This document shows positions 29,444-35,703 of a DNA stretch of 35,703 bases, one piece after another. The position numbers were made by a program, and so were the translations under genes. Source of the DNA: Clostridia bacterium (GTDB taxonomy: Bacteria; Bacillota; Clostridia; Oscillospirales; CAG-382); NCBI GenBank assembly GCA_017381715.1, contig JAFOBR010000082.1:1-35703 (forward strand), in the 5' to 3' direction. The first letter of the stretch is position 1, and each line of letters opens with the position of its first letter. The notes beneath the pieces were generated by a model. It made no database searches and was not told the DNA's origin. It worked only from the letters and a program-made list of their open reading frames with translations.

Positions 29444-31497
29444 AGATAACAAAACGAATAATATCTTTTTTGATAGTTGCTTTGCTGGTTGCGGCAACAC
29501 TTCCCGTGTCTGCATTTGCAAACCAAGCAAACACACCCAAAGAAGAAGTTGTATATGTAAACCTTAACTCCGACGGAAGCGTAAAAGAAATATACGTAGT
29601 AAATATATTTGAACTGGATGCCGACGGAAAGGTTATTGATTACGGCGAATACGAAAGCTTACGTAATATGACAGCCACCGATGAGATCGGTTATTCCGGA
29701 GACAAGATCACGGTAGATGCCAAAGCAGGCAAGCTTTATTACGAAGGAAAGCTTAAAAGCAATGTTATTCCGTGGAACATATCCATACGCTATTATATGG
29801 ATGGCACGGAATATACCGCAAAGGATATTGCAGGTAAAAGCGGCGATCTTAAGATAACTCTTACCATAACCAAAAACGAAGAATGCGAAGGCAATTTCTT
29901 TGAAGGCTATGCTTTGCAGACCACGCTTTCCCTTGATACCGAAAAGTGCACAGATATCAAGACAGAAAATGCAACGGTTGCAAACGTAGGCAAAAACAAG
30001 CAGCTTACGTATACCGTTCTTCCCGGTAAGGGCGCGGATATAGAAATTACCGCCAATGTAAAGGATTTCCGTATGGGCGGTATATCCTTAAACGGTGTCC
30101 GTCTCAAGCTCAATATAGAGATAGGCGAGGATAAAATAGATTCCGTTATAAGTCAGGTAATAAGCTCTATCGGCAATTTGGATGGAGATTCTATTATGCA
30201 GCTTGTTACCGGTGCGGAACAGCTTCACGATGCCACCACCACACTTAAGGACAATGTGGGCGCTCTTCACGCGGGGGTAGGTTCTTTGACCAACGGAATG
30301 GGAACTCTTAACAGTGGGCTTGCTACCTTGGACGGAAAAACAAAAGAGCTTATGGACGGCGCATATTCTGTGTTCAAGGCGCTTTGTCAGGTAGCCCAGA
30401 CCACCCTTAACCAATCTCTTTCGGAAAACGGTATGGCAACCGTTACCCTCACTCCCGAAAATTACCAAAAGGTAGTGGCGGACGTTCTTAAAAAGCTGGA
30501 TAAAGATAACGTTTATGATATCGCATATGAAAAAGCTTTACAGCAGGTTACCGAACAGGTAGAAGCTCGCGCAAACGAGCTTTACGCAGGTTATATCGAA
30601 TCTATTGCAGATTCAGTATACGAAACCTATATCCGTTCTCAGGCAGACAGTATTTACAAAACCTTCGTTACACAGGAAATAACCCGTCAGCTTGTTGCCA
30701 ACGGTTTTTCCAAAGAATACGTAGAAAGTTATCTGCTCACCGATTCGGGTAAGACATCCATAAACTACACTGTTAATCAGCTTACCGCAGAGCAAAAAGA
30801 ACAAATTCTTATAGGCGCCATTGCAACCCTTACCGATGATCAAAAAGCCCAGATAAGAGCAGGCGCTGTAGCATCCCTTACAGAAGACCAGAAAAAACAG
30901 ATAAAGCAGGGTTATATAGACCAGACCATGAAGAGCGAGGAAATAACCAAGCAGATAAACGCAGCGGTTTCTTCCGCCGTTTCTTCCGCGGTAAAGGGGG
31001 TTACCGAGCTTAAAGGACAGCTTGATAACTACAGCCTGTTTTATGAAGGACTTAAAAGCTATACCGACGGAGTAGGCGAAGCGGCAAACGGTGCGGCAAC
31101 CATAAAAATAAATATGGATACACTTTATGCCAACGTGGGCAAGCTTAATACCGGCGTAGGCGATCTTAACGATGCCACCGGCAAGCTTAACGAAGGTGTT
31201 TCCGGTATTGTGGGTGGTAACACCGATGAGGAAACGGGCGAAGGAAAAGACGAAGACGTTTCCGCAAACATTAAGGATACCGTTAAAGAACAGATAGACA
31301 ATATTATCGGCTCTATTTCCGGCGGAAATACAGAGATCGGCTCTTTCGTTTCCCAAGAAAACGAAAACGTAAATGCGGTTCAGTTTGTAATCAAGGCAGA
31401 GGGCGTAAACATACTTCCTCCCCCCGTAAACTCACCCGCGGCAGAGGTAAAGCTTACCTTCTGGCAAAAACTCCTTCGATTATTCGGCTTATATTAA
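29440..31497 (+). CDS. large exported coiled-coil protein paired with the MMPL transporter, 685 aa
   Basis: The Sec signal peptide ends at SAFA (cut after about 27). The N-terminal domain (about 35-230) is beta-rich, including NISIRYYMDGTEYTAKDIAGKSGDLK. Then come YhgE/Pip-like heptad segments of the form LHAGVGSLTNGMGTLNSGL (about 270-310), mirrored near 565-590 by LYANVGKLNTGVGDLNDATG. Between them is a helical, Ala/Gln-rich region with repeated DDQKAQIRAG / EDQKKQIKQG. The C-terminus ends in an amphipathic aromatic tail, FWQKLLRLFGLY, of a kind seen at the ends of clostridial secreted proteins. Such partners commonly sit beside MMPL genes and may form the periplasm-like conduit. No confident enzyme domain. 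Confidence 0.8.
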   Translation: MKITKRIISFLIVALLVAATLPVSAFANQANTPKEEVVYVNLNSDGSVKEIYVVNIFELDADGKVIDYGEYESLRNMTATDEIGYSGDKITVDAKAGKLYYEGKLKSNVIPWNISIRYYMDGTEYTAKDIAGKSGDLKITLTITKNEECEGNFFEGYALQTTLSLDTEKCTDIKTENATVANVGKNKQLTYTVLPGKGADIEITANVKDFRMGGISLNGVRLKLNIEIGEDKIDSVISQVISSIGNLDGDSIMQLVTGAEQLHDATTTLKDNVGALHAGVGSLTNGMGTLNSGLATLDGKTKELMDGAYSVFKALCQVAQTTLNQSLSENGMATVTLTPENYQKVVADVLKKLDKDNVYDIAYEKALQQVTEQVEARANELYAGYIESIADSVYETYIRSQADSIYKTFVTQEITRQLVANGFSKEYVESYLLTDSGKTSINYTVNQLTAEQKEQILIGAIATLTDDQKAQIRAGAVASLTEDQKKQIKQGYIDQTMKSEEITKQINAAVSSAVSSAVKGVTELKGQLDNYSLFYEGLKSYTDGVGEAANGAATIKINMDTLYANVGKLNTGVGDLNDATGKLNEGVSGIVGGNTDEETGEGKDEDVSANIKDTVKEQIDNIIGSISGGNTEIGSFVSQENENVNAVQFVIKAEGVNILPPPVNSPAAEVKLTFWQKLLRLFGLY

Positions 31498-31509
31498 TAA
31501 GAATTTTTA

Positions 31510-31540
31510 AACGGGTTATCGTATTTTTCGATAACCCGTT
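31510..31540 (+). terminator. terminator of the MMPL operon
   Basis: 12-bp perfect stem AACGGGTTATCG / CGATAACCCGTT with loop TATTTTT, 13 bp after the stop. The following tract is only moderately T-rich. Confidence 0.75.
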
Positions 31541-31568
31541 GATTATTTATAAGAATATGTGTTATAAT
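31539..31568 (+). promoter_or_regulatory. promoter of the metF-metH operon
   Basis: TTGATT (31539-31544) - 18 bp - TATAAT (31563-31568). The 5' leader is only about 25 nt, so no SAM or B12 riboswitch fits. Confidence 0.5.
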
Positions 31569-31597
31569 TATTTATTACGTTACAGGGAAGTGTTTTT

Positions 31598-32475
31598 ATG
31601 AAAATATCCGAAGCTTTAAAGAAAGACACCTTGTCTATTTCTTTCGAGGTTTTTCCGCCCAAAACAGAAAGCTCATTTGATACGGTAAAGGTTGCCACAG
31701 AGGAAATAGCAAAGCTGCGTCCGTCTTTTATGAGCGTGACCTACGGTGCGGGAGGCGGAACCAGCAAATATACCCTCGATATTGCAAAAAACATAAAAAC
31801 TCTTTACGGTGTGCCCACCTTGGCACATCTTACCTGCGTTTCCTCCACCAAAGAAACGGTAAAAGAAAAGATTGCCCAGATAAAAGAAGCGGGAATACAA
31901 AACGTAATGGCGCTCCGCGGTGATATTCCTTCCCATCTCGAGCAAGCAGACAGAAGTTTATGGGCATACAAACACGCCACCCAGCTTATATACGATCTTA
32001 AATGCGCGGATGAGGATTTCTGTATCGGCGCCGCCTGCTATCCCGAAATACATCCGGAAAGCGCAAACCGGAAAGAGGATATAAAATACTTAAAAGAAAG
32101 GTGGAAGCAGGGGCGGAATTCCTTACCACCCAAATGTTTTTCGATAACAATCTGCTGTATAACTTTTTATATAAAATACGGGAAGCGGGCATCACCGTGC
32201 CGGTTATCCCCGGCGTAATGCCCATTACCAACGCAAATCAGGTAGAGCGGGCTGTAAAGCTTTCCGGCTCTTTTGTTCCTCAAAGATTCAAAAGTCTTGT
32301 GGATAAGTTCGGGCACGACCCTGCGGCAATGAAGCAGGCCGGTATCGCCTATGCCACCGACCAGATAATAGACCTGTATGCAAACGGCATAACCAACGTT
32401 CACGTTTATTCAATGAACAAGCCGGATGTAGCAATGAAGATACAAAGCAATTTATCGGATATTTTAGGTAAATAA
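31598..32475 (+). pseudogene. metF: methylenetetrahydrofolate reductase (MetF), frameshifted near 32100
   Basis: MetF reduces 5,10-methylene-THF to 5-methyl-THF for MetH. The N-terminal part (31598 to about 32098) shows ISFEVFPPK (Glu17), SVTYGAGGGTS and NVMALRGDIP. Family sequence then continues in the -1 frame from 32099: VEAGAEFLTTQMFFDNN ... IPGVMPI ... and ends NLSDILGK. In the zero frame DIKYLKER runs into foreign sequence and stops at 32218. Inserting one A in the AAAGAAAGG run restores a normal protein of about 292 aa. No classical slippery heptamer is present, so this is a mutation or consensus error rather than programmed shifting. metH starts 1 bp after the metF stop. Confidence 0.9.
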
Positions 32476-32476
32476 T

Positions 32477-34876
32477 ATGGATTTTAAATCATTTTTAAAA
32501 AACAATACGGTATTTCTGGATGGAGGCATGGGCACTCTGCTTCAGAAAAAGGGAGTTTTGGGTACGGGATATCCCGAACTGCTCAATATAACCCACCCCG
32601 AAATTATTTCAGGCATACATAAAGAGTATTACGATGCGGGCAGTAATGTGGTCTGCACAAACACTTTCGGTGCAAATATACTTAAATTTGATATCGAAAC
32701 TCTTGAAAATATAATAAAACACGCCGTGGAAAACGCAGACAACGCCCGCAAAGCCACCGTAAACAAGGGCGAAAAGTTTATAGCTCTGGATATGGGCCCT
32801 ACGGGAAAATTACTCGAGCCTATGGGCGAGCTTTCCTTTGAAAAAGCGGTGGAGGTGTTTGCCCAAACCGTTCGTCTGGGCGTAAAATACGGAGCCCAGC
32901 TTATAGTTATCGAAACTATGACAGACAGCTACGAAACCAAAGCCGCACTCCTTGCCGCAAAGGAAAACAGCTCCCTGCCCGTTATCGTCACCAACGCATA
33001 CGATAAAAACGGAAAGCTTCTCACCGGCGCAACTCCTGCCGCAATGGTAGCGTTATTGGAGGGAATGGGGGCGGACGCTATCGGCGCAAACTGCTCGCTG
33101 GGCCCCAAACAGCTTATTCCCGTGGCAGAGGAATATTTGAAGTATGCATCCGTCCCCGTGGTGTTAAAGCCCAATGCGGGACTTCCCCTTGTGGAAAACG
33201 GAAAAACCGTATACGATGTGGGCGCCGAAGAATTTGCCTCTGACCTTGCAAAACTTATCAAAAAAGGCGTGCGTGTTGCGGGGGGATGCTGCGGCACCAC
33301 ACCCGAATATATAAAGGCTTTAACCGAAAAATCGGCAGGTATTCCTCCCGTTCCCGTAACGGGAAAGGATCTTACTTTTGTTTCTTCATATTCCCACGCA
33401 GTGTTTTTCGGGGATTCCCCCTTGCTTATCGGGGAACGTATAAACCCTACGGGCAAAAAGCGGTTTAAGCAAGCGCTTGTGGAAAAGGATATGGAATATA
33501 TCCTCTCCGAAGGGCTTTCTCAGGCGGATAAAGGCGTGCATATACTTGACGTAAACGTAGGACTTCCCGAAATAGACGAAGGTCAAATGCTGTATGAATC
33601 TGTCCGCGCTTTGCAGGGCGTAACGGATATTCCTCTGCAGATAGATACCTCCTCTCCTTTGGCTATGGAAAAGGCTTTGCGAGTTTACAACGGAAAAGCT
33701 CTTGTAAACTCGGTAAACGGCAAAAAAGAGAGTATGGAAGCCGTTTTTCCTTTGGTAAAGAAATACGGCGGTGCGGTTATTGCCCTTACTTTGGATGAAA
33801 ACGGTATTCCCGAAACTGCCGCCGGCAGGGTAGAGATCGCCAAAAAGATACTTGAAAAGGCTTCCGAATACGGAATAAGCAAAAAGGATATTATTTTCGA
33901 TTCCCTTGCTCTTACCGTCAGCGCAGATAATAATGCCGCGGCGGTCACGCTGGAATCGGTTAAACGCATAAAAACGGAATTAGGATGCCACACCTCTTTG
34001 GGTGTGTCCAACGTGTCCTTCGGACTTCCCGCGAGGGACGGAATAAACAGCGTTTTCTTTGCGCTTGCTATGGAAAACGGACTTTCCGCCGCCATTATGA
34101 ACCCCTATTCCGCGGATATGATGCGTACCTTCTATGCGTTCAAGGCTTTAAAGGGTATGGATGAAAACTGCGCGGAATATATTTCCCGTTCCGGTGAATT
34201 CCTGTCTTCTTTTCAGCCTGCCTCTCAATCAGTCACCGCCATTACGGGTACAAGCCCTCTTATGGACGCTGTAATAAAGGGACTTAAAGAAAAAGCCGTT
34301 GAAACCACAAAGGAATTACTCGCTTCCAAAGCACCTCTGGATATAGTAAACGAAGATATAATCCCCGCTTTGAACAAGGTAGGGGAGGGGTTTGAAAAAA
34401 ACATTATCTTTTTACCCCAGCTGCTCACCTCCGCAGAGGCGGCAAAGTGTGCTTTTGAGCAGATCAAAGCGGTTTCCGCAAAAGAAAGCGGTAACGCCAA
34501 AGGAAAATTCGTTCTTGCCACCGTCCACGGAGATATCCACGATATCGGCAAAAATATTGTAAAATTACTGCTTCAGAATTACGGCTTTGAGGTTATAGAT
34601 CTGGGCAAGGATGTTCCCCCGGAAGTTATCGTAAAAACTGCCGTGGAAACGGGTGCACCTCTTGTGGGGCTTTCCGCCCTTATGACCACCACCGTGCCCG
34701 CTATGGAGGAGACCATAAAACAGCTTCGGGCACATGCGCCTTTTTGCAAGATAGTGGTGGGCGGCGCGGTACTTACAGAGGAATACGCAGCTTCTATCGG
34801 TGCGGATAAATACGCACGTGATGCTATGGAAACCGTACGGTATGCGGAAAGCGTCGTAAACGGAGAGACAGTATGA
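32477..34876 (+). CDS. metH: cobalamin-dependent methionine synthase (MetH, short form), 799 aa
   Basis: Transfers the methyl group of methyl-THF to homocysteine through cobalamin. The homocysteine-binding domain (1-290) has zinc ligands Cys206 (GANCSLGP) and Cys271/Cys272 (GGCCGTTP). The pterin-binding domain (about 310-560) opens with LLIGERINPTGKKRFK. The cap and B12-binding domains (about 580-799) contain DIHDIG with lower-ligand His688, and VGLSALMTTT. The C-terminal AdoMet activation domain of the E. coli enzyme is absent; this is usual in Clostridia, where a separate protein is thought to reactivate the cofactor. It lies 1 bp after metF and overlaps the next gene by ATGA. Confidence 0.96.
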   Translation: MDFKSFLKNNTVFLDGGMGTLLQKKGVLGTGYPELLNITHPEIISGIHKEYYDAGSNVVCTNTFGANILKFDIETLENIIKHAVENADNARKATVNKGEKFIALDMGPTGKLLEPMGELSFEKAVEVFAQTVRLGVKYGAQLIVIETMTDSYETKAALLAAKENSSLPVIVTNAYDKNGKLLTGATPAAMVALLEGMGADAIGANCSLGPKQLIPVAEEYLKYASVPVVLKPNAGLPLVENGKTVYDVGAEEFASDLAKLIKKGVRVAGGCCGTTPEYIKALTEKSAGIPPVPVTGKDLTFVSSYSHAVFFGDSPLLIGERINPTGKKRFKQALVEKDMEYILSEGLSQADKGVHILDVNVGLPEIDEGQMLYESVRALQGVTDIPLQIDTSSPLAMEKALRVYNGKALVNSVNGKKESMEAVFPLVKKYGGAVIALTLDENGIPETAAGRVEIAKKILEKASEYGISKKDIIFDSLALTVSADNNAAAVTLESVKRIKTELGCHTSLGVSNVSFGLPARDGINSVFFALAMENGLSAAIMNPYSADMMRTFYAFKALKGMDENCAEYISRSGEFLSSFQPASQSVTAITGTSPLMDAVIKGLKEKAVETTKELLASKAPLDIVNEDIIPALNKVGEGFEKNIIFLPQLLTSAEAAKCAFEQIKAVSAKESGNAKGKFVLATVHGDIHDIGKNIVKLLLQNYGFEVIDLGKDVPPEVIVKTAVETGAPLVGLSALMTTTVPAMEETIKQLRAHAPFCKIVVGGAVLTEEYAASIGADKYARDAMETVRYAESVVNGETV

Positions 34877-35703
34877 AAAAAATATTTTCTCCCCGTTTAA
34901 TGCTTGCTTTTTCAATGGTATGCTTCGGTACTATCGGGTATTTTGTAAGAAATATAAACCTCCCCTCGGGGGAGATCTCCCTTTACCGTGCATTCCTTGC
35001 AATATTGCTTATCGGCGGATATATGCTTTTTACAAAGCAGAAAATAGACTTTAAAAAAGCAAAAAAAGAGCTTGTGCTGCTTGCTGTTTCGGGTGCGGCG
35101 ATGGGCGTAAACTGGATACTTCTTTTTGAAGCATATAAATATACCACCGTTTCCGTGGCTACCCTTTGTTATTACTTTGCACCAGTTCTGGTAACTCTTG
35201 CCTGCCCTCTTCTTTTTAAAGAGAAAATGGGAGCAAAGCAGTGGGTGTGCTTTGTAATGGCAACCTTGGGTCTTGCCCTTATTACGGGCTTGGGTAATCT
35301 GAGCGAAGGCGGCGACCATTTAAAAGGCATACTGTTTGGTATTTCCGCCGCCGTGTTTTACGCAACGGTGGTCATACTTAATAAGTATATAAAGCACATC
35401 TCGGGTATCCACCGCACCTTTTTGCAGTTTGTTTCAGCCTTCGGCGTGCTTCTGCCTTACGTTTTGTTAACGGATGGAATAAACCTTTCTTCCTTAAACG
35501 GCGTTGGCTGGGCAAGCCTTGTAACCGTAGGACTTTTGCATACGGGCGTAACATATTGCCTGTATTTTTCCGCACTCAAAGACCTTTCCGGGCAGACCGC
35601 GGCGGTGCTCAGCTATATAGACCCCTTGGTGGCAGTCATAGTCTCCGTAACACTGCTGGGCGAAACTATTACCCCTATGCAGCTCATCGGCGGCGTGCTC
35701 ATA
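34873..35703 (+). CDS. DMT-superfamily (EamA) transporter, C-terminus outside window
   Basis: Open to the last base of the window (277 codons read). Hydrophobic repeat architecture of EamA exporters: MLAFSMVCFGTIGYFVRNI with the family-typical SGEISLYRAFLAILLI (about 32-47), NWILLFEAYKYTTVSVATL (81-99) and APVLVTLACPLLFKEKM in the first half; YFSALKDLSGQTAAVLSYID and VAVIVSVTLLGE in the second. About nine helices are visible of the expected ten. The start ATG overlaps the metH stop (ATGA) with GGAGAG upstream, so it is translationally coupled to metH. An amino-acid or metabolite efflux role tied to methionine metabolism is possible but inferred. Confidence 0.88.
   Translation, partial: MKKIFSPRLMLAFSMVCFGTIGYFVRNINLPSGEISLYRAFLAILLIGGYMLFTKQKIDFKKAKKELVLLAVSGAAMGVNWILLFEAYKYTTVSVATLCYYFAPVLVTLACPLLFKEKMGAKQWVCFVMATLGLALITGLGNLSEGGDHLKGILFGISAAVFYATVVILNKYIKHISGIHRTFLQFVSAFGVLLPYVLLTDGINLSSLNGVGWASLVTVGLLHTGVTYCLYFSALKDLSGQTAAVLSYIDPLVAVIVSVTLLGETITPMQLIGGVLI

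Noticed and set aside
32085..32110. Programmed -1 frameshift in metF
   Set aside because: The site reads TTA AAA GAA AGG, which does not allow good re-pairing after slipping, and metF families are not known to use recoding.

Overview
The window looks like a piece of chromosome from an endospore-forming clostridium, probably an uncultured Oscillospirales-type gut bacterium. Reasons: it encodes SpoIIR, a SpoIIQ-like M23 protein and SpoIID-like proteins; it has AddAB rather than RecBCD; it has many lipoproteins with Ser/Pro/Glu spacers; and the ribosome-binding sites and promoters are typically Gram-positive. No phage, plasmid or transposase gene is visible. The species assignment is inference.

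Layout. 1-2000: the C-terminal tail of a probable P-type cation ATPase, an alpha/beta hydrolase and a ZIP metal transporter. 2000-4960: a three-gene ABC importer of the TrpXYZ-like type. 5019-7082: a four-gene minus-strand operon made of a Cys-motif membrane protein (with an in-frame TAG), a small radical SAM enzyme, a lipoprotein and a small membrane protein. 7188-8825: a DUF4855 protein. 8936-10100: tRNA-Leu(CAA), then a small A+T-rich orphan gene between two terminator-plus-hairpin arrays of unusual 'fishbone' architecture. 10200-14100: sporulation-type cell-wall genes (SpoIID/LytB protein, membrane protein, degenerate SpoIID-like protein, SpoIIQ-like protein). 14196-21438: the minus-strand spoIIR-addB-addA cluster. 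21548-23494: a Nudix hydrolase and an SGNH/GDSL lipoprotein. 23555-26281: two divergent lipoproteins with repeat spacers, the second carrying a transglutaminase-like domain. 26378-31497: a VanW-family protein, then an MMPL/RND transporter translationally coupled to a large exported coiled-coil protein. 31598-35703: metF (frameshifted), metH and a DMT-family transporter cut by the window end.

How genes work together. SpoIIR, SpoIID and SpoIIQ act at engulfment and in forespore-to-mother-cell signalling. Sequences resembling sigma-F promoters lie just upstream of both spoIIR and the spoIIQ-like gene, which fits the known regulon. MetF supplies methyl-tetrahydrofolate to MetH for methionine synthesis, and the genes are packed as an operon. 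AddA and AddB form the double-strand-break repair helicase-nuclease.

Three genes carry lesions in otherwise family-like sequence: a TGA in the ATPase tail, a TAG in the Cys-motif protein and a one-base frameshift in metF. These may be strain mutations or errors in a draft or metagenomic consensus. The best candidates for undescribed biology are the paired fishbone arrays with their enclosed gene, and the Cys-motif protein/radical SAM/lipoprotein operon.
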